Assembly: GCA_903882905.1 (NCBI GenBank)
Contig: CAIRYW010000004.1
Span: 1-49,116, forward strand
Source: an uncultured bacterium
Lineage (GTDB): Bacteria > Patescibacteriota > Minisyncoccia > Phycocordibacterales > CAIRYW01
Direction of reading: 5' to 3'
Length of the DNA stretch: 49,116 nucleotides
Of this stretch, positions 32,370 to 39,889 are shown one piece after another. The stretch's first letter is position 1, and each line of letters starts with the position of its first letter. Under the pieces are notes generated by a model that was not told where the DNA came from, ran no database searches, and saw nothing but the letters and a program-made list of their open reading frames with translations. Both the position numbers and the translations under genes were made by a program.

Positions 32370-33593
32370 TTAAATAGGAAGATTCTGAGGAGCTTCCGCC
32401 TTTTTAGCCTCAATTCTTCTGATTGAAGGAGTTTTTGCAGCTTCTCCTGGGAAGTGGTAAATGGTTGCTAAACTTTCTGTATTCATTACAAATAGATGTG
32501 CTTTATTTGGGGTATGGAATCCTGCTCGTAGTTGATACGCCTCAAGCATATGGTGTTTTGCATGCAAAAGTCTTTTGCCTGTAATATTTTGCCAAGGCCA
32601 TTTGAACTCTGTTTCGTGAGAGTTATCAAATTTATTTAGATGTCCAGAATTATATTGTTTAAAAGAACCATTTAGGCCTGCAGTATTAAAATCATTGAAC
32701 CTATCAAGTGGTGCTAGATAAATTCCTCGGATAATCGTATCAAAAGCAGTTTTAGAAATATTTTTTTGGATTGCATCTATTATTTCTTTATCACCACGAG
32801 AAAGAGCGGAACCTTCAATACTAATCCCACCTAAATCAGTTTTGCCTTTTTCTTTGAGTTTTTTTATCTCCTCATTTGCGGCGTGCGTCCAGTCTACTTT
32901 TTTAAACATTTTATCAGGATGTTTTTTTTCTGACTTGTGTGCTCGAATCAAAATCTGAAGCCAAACTTGTTCTCCATCTTTTAGAGAACCAAGATATTCT
33001 AGAAGTGGAGTCATTGGATCAATTTTCAATTCCTCGTCGGGATCCTTTTCAAGCCCATAATGAGTATATGAAAGTATTGGATAATGGTCAGGTTTTGTAA
33101 GTACGTAATTTGAGCCCCATAAATCAATTTTTGATTCATCAAAATGAGTTTCGGATGTATAGTCTTCGGTTTCAGTTACCTCAACGTCAGGAAATTGGGC
33201 ATAAAGCGATGAAGTAACAAATGACTTCCAGAATTTCCAGCATCTAATATAAAAATGTATTTCTCCTCCGAATGATGCAATTTCTAAAGAAAACCATGGT
33301 CTTACCTTTCCGTGAATGTATCTTGAAATCCATGTACTTTCGCCCTTTGTCTGATACAAAGACGTTAAGAAAAGCTCCATCGCTAGCGGAGATTTTGGTA
33401 ACATTTTTGATAGCTTTACTTCTAAAAGAACTGGTGTCTGCCCGAAAATAAATTTATTTCTTTTGTAAGTAACATAGGATACAAAAAATAGCCAAGCAAA
33501 AACAAATGGCCCGGCAATAATTGCAACAATCCATGTGTATCCAAGTGCTTGAACGAGAATATCTTGAAAGGGATTAATTGTGAAAGGTTCCAT
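32370..33593 (-). CDS. conserved membrane protein, possibly related to T4SS/DUF87-associated proteins
   Basis: 407 residues. One strong helix near the N-terminus (~16-42), then a soluble domain beginning with FGQTPVLLEVKLSKMLPKSPLAMELFLTSLYQTKGESTW and KVRPWFSLEIASFGGEIHFYIRCWKFWKSFVTSSLYAQFPDVEVTETEDYT. That layout resembles a protein family common in Patescibacteria found beside type IV secretion-like ATPases; this comes from memory and was not checked. There is no P-loop in this protein. It lies upstream of mltG. Function unknown. Confidence 0.55.
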   Translation of the reverse strand: MEPFTINPFQDILVQALGYTWIVAIIAGPFVFAWLFFVSYVTYKRNKFIFGQTPVLLEVKLSKMLPKSPLAMELFLTSLYQTKGESTWISRYIHGKVRPWFSLEIASFGGEIHFYIRCWKFWKSFVTSSLYAQFPDVEVTETEDYTSETHFDESKIDLWGSNYVLTKPDHYPILSYTHYGLEKDPDEELKIDPMTPLLEYLGSLKDGEQVWLQILIRAHKSEKKHPDKMFKKVDWTHAANEEIKKLKEKGKTDLGGISIEGSALSRGDKEIIDAIQKNISKTAFDTIIRGIYLAPLDRFNDFNTAGLNGSFKQYNSGHLNKFDNSHETEFKWPWQNITGKRLLHAKHHMLEAYQLRAGFHTPNKAHLFVMNTESLATIYHFPGEAAKTPSIRRIEAKKAEAPQNLPI

Positions 33594-33612
33594 GCAAATA
33601 TAATAACATTAT

Positions 33613-33645
33613 AGAAGCAGATAGTGGAAGGCGGAAAGTGGAAAG
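33613..33645. repeat. degenerate heptanucleotide repeat (AGTGGAA type)
   Basis: Consecutive 7-mers, read on the plus strand, AGTGGAA, GGCGGAA, AGTGGAA, AGTGAAT, between the sigma-4/HARE gene and the 407-residue gene. Confidence 0.5.
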
Positions 33646-33647
33646 TG

Positions 33648-33697
33648 AATGCAAATACAGAAAGTCGCGGCCGAAGGCCGCGACTCTACTTTGCATT
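33648..33697. repeat. large palindrome between 407-residue gene and sigma-4/HARE gene
   Basis: Inner arms AGTCGCGGCC (33663-33672) and GGCCGCGACT (33676-33685) with loop GAA; outer arms AATGCAAA (33648-33655) and TTTGCATT (33690-33697) separated by a 7/4-nt internal loop. No T-tract. It may be a processing or stability element, or a mobile palindrome. Confidence 0.6.
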
Positions 33698-33716
33698 TTC
33701 TACTCTCAACCTTCTA

Positions 33717-34751
33717 TTATTTCACCAAGCTATATTTTCCGTCCTTTTCTTTTTTAAAGTTTTTAGAATTTTGAAGATTAACTAAAATAGTATTTTCCTT
33801 AACGTATCTTTCCTTCATAACCTTGTCTACTATTTCTTTCTTATTCAACGGTCCGTTTTTATCAAGAATTTTTGTTATTACGTCTTTTACAATACCGTTT
33901 ATGTATCCCCACTCGGAAAGTGCATAAAGACCTCTTCCAACAAGTACGAATCTAGGATCCTTTATAAGTTCGTTGTGAGTTGTTGCCACGTGAGCTTTTT
34001 TTGAAAACATCTTTTCGATTGCTTTTGCAACTTCAGTAAAGTGAATTGGTGAACCGTGCTTTCTGATAGCGAGATATGCATAATCTCTAATACCTTTTAC
34101 AGAAACATTTTTTGAATCAGTTACACCCCATTCGCCCAAAGGATTTTTACCAATCTTTTTTGAAATTGATAACCACCTTTTTAGAATTTCTTCGTCTCTA
34201 TATTCTGAATTTACGTCTTCAAGGTGTTTCAAAAATCTTTCCATAATTTCAGACTCAGGTAAAAGTTCATCGTCAGAAAGAGATTTGTATAATTTCTTAA
34301 GAGCCTCCTCAACTTTTTTAGCGTGAGCGTCTCCAATGTGCCATCTGTGCTTAAAATCCTCATCTTCCTTTGATCTTTTGAAAGCATCTCCTACCACTAA
34401 AAGGAAAAAAATATTATTTTGTAATTCCTTATCCTTTGGAGCACTATGATTAAGAAAATCTTCTTCGGAAATAATTCCGCCAAGGTTTGCAATAGTTTTT
34501 TTAAGACTTTCAAAAACAGTGATACTTTCCTTGTAAACTTTAGATTTTCTTACGTTTGCTAGAGCAGCATTTTCAATTTGTCTTACTCTTTCTCTTGTTA
34601 TTCCATATTTTTTCCCGATAGCTTCAAGAGTCATTTTTTCAAATGTTTTTCCAAGTCCATATCTTGAGGTAAGAACCTCGCGGCCTCTTTGAGGAATATC
34701 AGCAAGAAGTTTTTTTACAATTATTTTTGGTTTGAAATCGAAGGACGACAT
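33717..34751 (-). CDS. sigma-70 region 4 / HARE-HTH fusion protein
   Basis: 344 residues. The N-terminal ~75 match sigma factor region 4 (RGREVLTSRYGLGKTFEKMTLEAIGKKYGITRERVRQIENAALANVRKS), which normally binds -35 DNA. There is no region 2. Residues ~215-280 (SPIHFTEVAKAIEKMFSKKAHVATTHNELIKDPRFVLVGRGLYALSEWGY) resemble the HARE-HTH domain found in the RNA polymerase delta subunit RpoE of Gram-positives. A third HTH-like end follows (NGPLNKKEIVDKVMKERYVKENTILVNLQN). It is likely a transcription factor acting on the polymerase or on DNA, not a complete sigma factor. Assignment of the two domains is moderately firm. Confidence 0.75.
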   Translation of the reverse strand: MSSFDFKPKIIVKKLLADIPQRGREVLTSRYGLGKTFEKMTLEAIGKKYGITRERVRQIENAALANVRKSKVYKESITVFESLKKTIANLGGIISEEDFLNHSAPKDKELQNNIFFLLVVGDAFKRSKEDEDFKHRWHIGDAHAKKVEEALKKLYKSLSDDELLPESEIMERFLKHLEDVNSEYRDEEILKRWLSISKKIGKNPLGEWGVTDSKNVSVKGIRDYAYLAIRKHGSPIHFTEVAKAIEKMFSKKAHVATTHNELIKDPRFVLVGRGLYALSEWGYINGIVKDVITKILDKNGPLNKKEIVDKVMKERYVKENTILVNLQNSKNFKKEKDGKYSLVK

Positions 34752-34836
34752 ATTTATATGTTTTTCTATTTTTATTGTTTAATTAGTAACCTATTTGTAT
34801 CATCCATACCAAATAAAGTCAAGCTTTCGGGATAAT

Positions 34837-37800
34837 TTACTCTTTGACTACAAAATTTACTATTCTGTTTTTGACGGCAATTGTTTTAATAATTTCTTTT
34901 CCCACTAATCTCTCTGAAATTGATCCAAAACTTTTTGCTTTTTCTATCATTTCATCCTCTGAAGTGTCTTTCGGAAGCATTATAACTTCCCTAGCCTTCC
35001 CGTTTATTTGAATTGCAATCGAAACATCTTCAATTAGGAACTTTTCATCAACTGTCGGCCATTTTGAAAGGAAAATTGATTTTTTATTACCAATATTATT
35101 CCATAATTCTTCTGTAATATGAGGAGCTAGTGGAGCGAGAATCTGCAAAAATTTCTCAAAAGATTTTTTTGTGATTTTTTTGTTTTCGTATATAGAATTT
35201 AAGCAAATCATCAAAGCTGAAACAACTGTATTAAATGCTGAGTTTTCAATATCCTCACTAACTTTTTTTACAGCTTTATTTATTGCTGTTGTTACTTCTC
35301 GTGGCTCGTCTTTGCTCAGAAAATCTGTGAGTGCGAAAACTCTTTCAATAAATCTTCTTGTGCCAATGATACCTTTATCATTCCATGCAATTTGGTTGCC
35401 GTGGGGCCCCAAAAAAGCCATATAAAGACGCATTGTATCCACCCCATATACTTTTACTATGTCATCTGGATTAATCACATTTCCTCTGCTCTTAGACATC
35501 TTTTCTCCATCTGGTCCTAAAATAATTCCGTGCGGAACTCTTTTGACGTAAGGTTCTTTAGTCGTAACTAAACCTCGGTCAAATAAAAATTGATTCCAGA
35601 AACGAGAATAAAGTAAATGAAGTGTTGTGTGCTCCATTCCTCCAAAATACAAATCGACTGGCGTCCAATATTTTAATTTTTTCTTGTCTGCAAATTCTTT
35701 TGTATTTTTTGGATCACAATACCTAAGCCAATACCAACTACTTCCTGCCCACTGAGGCATGGTATTTGTTTCTCTTTTTGCAATTCCAGGTTCAAAAATT
35801 TTGTGAATATCTGTGAACTTTTTCAGTATTTGATTTTCAGACAAAACCTCTTTGAGTTTTTCTTCGCCTTGATAGCCCCAAGAACAGCCAACCAACTTTC
35901 TTTTATCAAGTGTGTTTTCTAGTTCATAAACATCTGCTTGAGTGTCTGTAAAATAATAAACATTTTTAATATCGGTTTTCCATGCTTTACAGATAGTTTT
36001 AATTTTTTCTACTTTTGAATGATGATGATTTCCAGCAAGAAAATGCGTGTATTTAAGTTTTGATTTTTTTAATGGTCCTTTTGAATATAAGTCGTAGCCA
36101 GAGCTAACAACAGCAATTTTTGTATTTTTTATTTTATTTATCTCTTTAATAAAATCATCAAAAAGATTGTATTTAAGTTTTGTCATTGCCTCTGCATAAC
36201 CAATACCAAAATTGTGGTATTCTTTTTTACCTTTTTCATCCAATTCATTTGCGTGCCAAGGAGTTGCACTAAAATATTCGTGGAGATTTTTGTGGGATTC
36301 CTCCATATCTTTTGAATTTCCCATATCTACTCTAGCCTGAAGACTTTGTTTGTATGTGTCACCAAGTACTCCATCAAAATCAAAAATTAAATATTTAGTT
36401 TTATTTTTTTCTACTTCGCAATTCGGACATTTTGTGTTGACCCATTTTTCTATTCCAGCAAGCGGAGATTCACCTGTACCTGTCGGCTCATAATTTTTTA
36501 CTTTTGGAAGTACAACTGGCAAATCTTTATCAGGCACAGGAACAACTCCACATTTTTCGCAGTGAATTACAGGAATTGGTTCTCCCCAATATCTTTGACG
36601 AGAAAATACCCAATCGCGAAGTTTGTATTTTGTGACTAGTTTTCCTCCCACAAATTCTGTAATTTTTTTCTTTGCGTCTTCTGATGTGAGTCCTGAAAAT
36701 TTATCTGAATTAATCAAAATTCCTTCTTCACCAAAAAGTTCTTCTGTATTATTTTGAGCGCGCAAAATAAATTCATGTTCAGATTTGGTTCCACCTTTTT
36801 TTATTAGTTCAATTCCTTCATTGATTGGAAACCATTCGCTTGATTTTATGTGCCCATCACTAGCTTCAATTTTTTGATCTTCATCAACCTCTACAGCATA
36901 AGCTTTCACTCTTCTCGCTCGATTTATATCATCCTTTGGGTAAATTGATTCTGACGATCCAAGATACGTTTTAACTGTGCCGTTTTGGTATCCTGTTTCT
37001 TCCTCAACTTCTCGGATTACAGTGTCGTAGTCAGTCTCATTCTCTTCATATTTTCCTCCAGGTAGAGTGTAATAACCTTCGTTAACCAATAAAATTTTTC
37101 CATTTTTTATTATTACAGCTTTTACAACATCTCTTCTGTTTAAATCTGGAAGAGGTTTGCCGATTAGTCTTATTACTACTTCTTTTCGTTCTAAATTAAA
37201 TTTCTTTGCAAAGGCAAAATCACGCTCGTCGTGTGCGGGAACAGCCATAATTGCCCCTGTTCCATATGAACCCAAAACATAATCGGCTATCCAAATAGGA
37301 ATTTCTTCATTGTTAGCAGGATTGATAGCTTTTACGCCTTTTATTTCAATTCCTGTTTTTTCTTTCCCTTCAGCAGTTCTGTCTATGTCAGATTTATTTT
37401 TTGTATCTTCAATATATTTTTCTGTCTCTTTTTTATTGTCTATGTTCAATCGGGAAATTAGTGGATGCTCAGGTGCAAGAACCAAATAAGTTGCACCAAA
37501 AATTGTATCAGGTCTTGTAGTGAAGACTTTTATTTTTTTTTTCTCTAAACTCGCACCTCGCACCTCAAAACTTATCTCCGCTCCTTCAGATTTACCAATC
37601 CAATTTTCTTGTTGAAGCTTTATTGCTTCTGGCCACTCTGGAAGATATTTTAGACCGTCTAAAAGTTTTTCTGCATAGTCAGTGATCTTTAGATACCACT
37701 GTCTTAATTCTTTTTTCTCAACAATTGCTCCACATCTTTCACATTTACCATCTATTACCTCTTCGTTTGCTAATCCTGTCTTGTCCACTGGGCACCAATT

Positions 37801-38268
37801 AATCAATCCAGTCTTTTCATATGCAAGTCCAGCTTTTAAAAATTCTAAAAATATTTTTTGGGTCCATTTGTAATATTTTGGGTCTGTTGTATTTATTTCT
37901 CGTGACCAGTCAAAACCAATTCCCCAACCTTGAAGTTGTTTTTTTGCATTCGCTACATTTTTCTTAGTAGAAATTTCTGGGTGAACTTTGTTTTTGATAG
38001 CAAAGTTTTCTGCAGGTAATCCGAAAGCATCCCATCCAATAGGATAGACAACATTTTTTCCATTCATTTTGTGATACTTAGAAATAATGTCCCCAGCTGT
38101 ATATGGGCGAAGATGCCCCATATGGAGTCCTGTTCCTGATGGATATGGAAATTCAACCAAGACAAATTTTTTCTCTTCCTTTGCATTGTCCTTAGCAACA
38201 AAAACTTTTTTTGTTAACCAGTGTTTTTGCCACTTAGCTTCTATTTTTTTTGGATTATATTTACTCAT
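34837..38268 (-). CDS. leuS: leucyl-tRNA synthetase with inserted Nudix and HAD domains
   Basis: 1143 residues; a usual bacterial LeuRS has ~800-880. Catalytic core: HMGH (49-52) and KMSKS (923-927). CP1 editing domain ~225-545, with TTRPDTIFGATYLVLAPEHPL (250-270) and GTGAIMAVPAHDERD (336-350). A Nudix domain occupies ~378-505, after FAFAKKFNLERKEVVIRLIG and before the normal GILINSDKF. A HAD domain occupies ~621-826, inside the zinc-ribbon: NTKCPNC leads into HAD and AKRETNTMPQWAGSSWYW resumes LeuRS. The rest is intact: VINPDDIVKVYGVDTMRLYM and a normal C-terminus. It is one continuous frame without stop or shift. The start overlaps the stop of the upstream gene (TAATG). Confidence 0.96.
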   Translation of the reverse strand: MSKYNPKKIEAKWQKHWLTKKVFVAKDNAKEEKKFVLVEFPYPSGTGLHMGHLRPYTAGDIISKYHKMNGKNVVYPIGWDAFGLPAENFAIKNKVHPEISTKKNVANAKKQLQGWGIGFDWSREINTTDPKYYKWTQKIFLEFLKAGLAYEKTGLINWCPVDKTGLANEEVIDGKCERCGAIVEKKELRQWYLKITDYAEKLLDGLKYLPEWPEAIKLQQENWIGKSEGAEISFEVRGASLEKKKIKVFTTRPDTIFGATYLVLAPEHPLISRLNIDNKKETEKYIEDTKNKSDIDRTAEGKEKTGIEIKGVKAINPANNEEIPIWIADYVLGSYGTGAIMAVPAHDERDFAFAKKFNLERKEVVIRLIGKPLPDLNRRDVVKAVIIKNGKILLVNEGYYTLPGGKYEENETDYDTVIREVEEETGYQNGTVKTYLGSSESIYPKDDINRARRVKAYAVEVDEDQKIEASDGHIKSSEWFPINEGIELIKKGGTKSEHEFILRAQNNTEELFGEEGILINSDKFSGLTSEDAKKKITEFVGGKLVTKYKLRDWVFSRQRYWGEPIPVIHCEKCGVVPVPDKDLPVVLPKVKNYEPTGTGESPLAGIEKWVNTKCPNCEVEKNKTKYLIFDFDGVLGDTYKQSLQARVDMGNSKDMEESHKNLHEYFSATPWHANELDEKGKKEYHNFGIGYAEAMTKLKYNLFDDFIKEINKIKNTKIAVVSSGYDLYSKGPLKKSKLKYTHFLAGNHHHSKVEKIKTICKAWKTDIKNVYYFTDTQADVYELENTLDKRKLVGCSWGYQGEEKLKEVLSENQILKKFTDIHKIFEPGIAKRETNTMPQWAGSSWYWLRYCDPKNTKEFADKKKLKYWTPVDLYFGGMEHTTLHLLYSRFWNQFLFDRGLVTTKEPYVKRVPHGIILGPDGEKMSKSRGNVINPDDIVKVYGVDTMRLYMAFLGPHGNQIAWNDKGIIGTRRFIERVFALTDFLSKDEPREVTTAINKAVKKVSEDIENSAFNTVVSALMICLNSIYENKKITKKSFEKFLQILAPLAPHITEELWNNIGNKKSIFLSKWPTVDEKFLIEDVSIAIQINGKAREVIMLPKDTSEDEMIEKAKSFGSISERLVGKEIIKTIAVKNRIVNFVVKE
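35791..36408 (-). other. HAD-superfamily phosphatase domain inserted in leuS
   Basis: Residues ~621-826 of LeuRS. Motif I IFDFDGVLGDT (Asp630, Asp632), motif II VVSSGY (Ser722 or 723), motif III Lys752 in HHSKVEKI and motif IV FTDTQADV (Asp775, Asp779) are complete, with a helical cap between motifs I and II. It should be an active magnesium-dependent phosphohydrolase; substrate unknown. Confidence 0.85.
36754..37137 (-). other. Nudix domain inserted in the leuS editing domain
   Basis: Residues ~378-505 of LeuRS. The Nudix box starts at Gly405 (GKYEENE) and continues through REVEEETGY (419-427), fitting G-x5-E-x7-R-E-U-x-E-E-x-G-U with all acidic residues. It is preceded by KAVIIKNGKILLVNEGYYTLPGG. 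The domain should be catalytically competent. Confidence 0.88.
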
Positions 38269-38849
38269 TAACTCTGAATTTTGTTTCCGAATTTTTTAAC
38301 AGCTAGATAAATTAATACTGCCAGTGCAAGAGCTAAAATAAAAACTTTGATTAAATTATCAGCACTACCCCAATATCTAATTGATGCAATTACAAAATCT
38401 AAGACTGCACCGAGAGATAGGGCGACAGACAAAACTTCTGAACCTTTAAAAACTAGTGCTAGAGCAAAAGTAATAACACCCAGGGCTACAAGAGAAATAA
38501 AAACATTTTTGTCGTAGACTTTTTGTGCGTCAGTGTATTTTTTTTGACAAGTATAATTTGGATCACAGTAGCCAGTAGGTTCTTGAGATGGAGTTGTTAC
38601 ATCTGACGGTAAAGGTCTTGCTGGCTGAATCTTTGAATTTGGATATGTTGTCCATGAACCGCCATTTAGAACGCATTCTTGTTGTGTTTGAGGGGTAACG
38701 TTTACTTGTTGTGCGCTACAGAAATTATTGTATTCAGGAACAGAAAAAACTAAGGACAATGTGTAGTTATAAAAAAGATTCAATACAATAACTATTGCAA
38801 CGATAAGTGACCATTTTAAAACTTTAGAATTATTTTGCGATGGGTTCAT
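38268..38849 (-). CDS. four-helix membrane protein with a Cys-containing exported loop
   Basis: 193 residues. One helix (~13-36) leads to an exported stretch with four Cys (FCSAQ, ECVLN, YCDPN, TCQKK; ~44-101), then three helices (~113-133, ~138-158, ~166-184). The Cys-rich region contains PTGYCDPNYTCQKKYTDAQKVYDKNVF. The stop overlaps the leuS start (TAATG), so they are coupled. Unknown function. A heptad-repeat run lies directly upstream of the start. Confidence 0.7.
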   Translation of the reverse strand: MNPSQNNSKVLKWSLIVAIVIVLNLFYNYTLSLVFSVPEYNNFCSAQQVNVTPQTQQECVLNGGSWTTYPNSKIQPARPLPSDVTTPSQEPTGYCDPNYTCQKKYTDAQKVYDKNVFISLVALGVITFALALVFKGSEVLSVALSLGAVLDFVIASIRYWGSADNLIKVFILALALAVLIYLAVKKFGNKIQS

Positions 38850-38854
38850 ATAAA

Positions 38855-38882
38855 TAGTTGTTAGTTGATAGTGGAAAGTTTA
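38855..38882. repeat. degenerate heptanucleotide repeat (TAGTTGN)
   Basis: 7-mers on the plus strand: TAGTTGT, TAGTTGA, TAGTGGA, AAGTTTA, a few bases upstream of the start of the four-helix membrane protein gene. Confidence 0.5.
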
Positions 38883-38929
38883 TAAGAAGGATTAATTTAT
38901 AAGAATTACATTATATATAAAAAAAAGAC

Positions 38930-38961
38930 AAAAAAATACTCTGCTTAACTGCCAGCAGAGT
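38930..38961 (-). terminator. intrinsic terminator abutting the chorismate-mutase-like gene
   Basis: Minus strand: ACTCTGCT and AGCAGAGT (38954-38961 and 38938-38945) with an 8-nt loop, then ATTTTTT. The stem begins at the base after the stop codon. Confidence 0.8.
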
Positions 38962-39417
38962 TTAAAATAGAGGGTCCTTGCAAATGGGACAAACCCGATG
39001 ATTTGGTTCCTCAAGAATTACAATCCCGCAGGTATTTACGTTGCATCTATGACAATGCCTCGCAATGGGACTAAGATCTGGTTCAGATTGGATCTCAGAC
39101 CCCACAAACGCATCAATTAATGGTCGATATATCTGCAATACCATCACAGGAGGAAGTTCAGTTGTTTCCGCAAACTCTATCAGCTTTTTGAGCAGATCTC
39201 CTTCCCTGGCCCTGTCTCGAAAGGGCAAACCATTCTCCTTTTTGTGTGCGACGACGATTTTGTTGATAATTTCGTATCGTAAACTCAGGAGTTTGATAAT
39301 TTCCCTATCGATTCTGTCAATGCAACTTCTCGCAATGACTAAGGGGTTCTCTCCTTGATTAATCCTCCCCCACGCCCATGCAAGTAGGTCTTCAAACCGT
39401 ACGTTGAAAATGTTCAT
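38962..39417 (-). CDS. chorismate-mutase-II-like domain fused to a zinc ribbon
   Basis: 151 residues. Residues ~30-105 resemble the AroQ-type chorismate mutase: ARSCIDRIDREIIKLLSLRYEIINKIVVAHKKENGLPFRDRAREGDLLKKLIEFAETTELPPVMVLQIYRPLIDAFV. Compared with the PheA numbering, Arg30 (R11), Arg47 (R28), Lys59 (K39), Asp68 (D48), Arg71 (R51) and Glu72 (E52) are candidate active-site matches, though a one-residue gap is needed between Arg47 and Lys59. Residues 122-146 form a zinc ribbon (CHRC and CPIC). It is a stand-alone gene with its own terminator and higher GC. No shikimate gene is nearby, so the role is open; a helical DNA- or protein-binding role is possible. Confidence 0.65.
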   Translation of the reverse strand: MNIFNVRFEDLLAWAWGRINQGENPLVIARSCIDRIDREIIKLLSLRYEIINKIVVAHKKENGLPFRDRAREGDLLKKLIEFAETTELPPVMVLQIYRPLIDAFVGSEIQSEPDLSPIARHCHRCNVNTCGIVILEEPNHRVCPICKDPLF

Positions 39418-39423
39418 AACAGA

Positions 39424-39454
39424 AATACACTACTCCAGCAATATATAAAGTCAA
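39424..39454 (-). promoter_or_regulatory. promoter for the chorismate-mutase-like gene, possibly leaderless
   Basis: TTGACT (39449-39454), a 19-bp spacer and TGTATT (39424-39429) on the minus strand; six bases remain to the ATG at 39417. The long spacer weakens the call. Confidence 0.4.
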
Positions 39455-39889
39455 TTAAATTCTAGTGGTGTACGTATTTGTTAAAAAATCACGTAATTCG
39501 AAAAGTGGTTTTTTGTCTTCAGAGGTTATTTTTGCTTCGTAGGTAATTTCTTCTATTGTGAAAAATTTTCCGCCTTGACCTTCATGAGCTTTTATCAGTT
39601 TTTCAAAGTCATTATTGACCTTCGTAAAGAAAATAAATTTTTCATTTGACATTGAATCATAATAAATTCCAAGGAATTGAAACGGATCTGGTTTCCAATT
39701 TAGCTCTTCTTGAATCTCTCGAATTAATGTCTGTTCAGGTGTTTCGTTTCCTTCTATGCCACCTCCCCAAAAACTCCAATAATCTGGGTATTGTGTAGCA
39801 GTTTTTGATCTGTGAGATAGATAAAATTCAAAATGATTATTAAAGAAACGATAAGGAATAAAGTTTGCTTTTCGTTTAATAATTTGCAT
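39455..39889 (-). CDS. Nudix hydrolase
   Basis: 144 residues. The Nudix box GGGIEGNETPEQTLIREIQEELNW (~42-65) is complete, with the strand FIPYRFFNNHFEFYLSHRS before it and DYWSFWGGG leading in. It starts at the ATG that overlaps the ychF stop (TAATG), so it is translated with YchF. Substrate unknown; the N-terminal region resembles dinucleotide or nucleotide-sugar hydrolases only vaguely. Confidence 0.88.
   Translation of the reverse strand: MQIIKRKANFIPYRFFNNHFEFYLSHRSKTATQYPDYWSFWGGGIEGNETPEQTLIREIQEELNWKPDPFQFLGIYYDSMSNEKFIFFTKVNNDFEKLIKAHEGQGGKFFTIEEITYEAKITSEDKKPLFELRDFLTNTYTTRI

Noticed and set aside
35791-36408. HAD part of leuS as a separate gene or assembly artefact
   Set aside because: The frame is continuous, LeuRS motifs resume in register on both sides at a family loop, and composition does not change; kept as a domain insertion.
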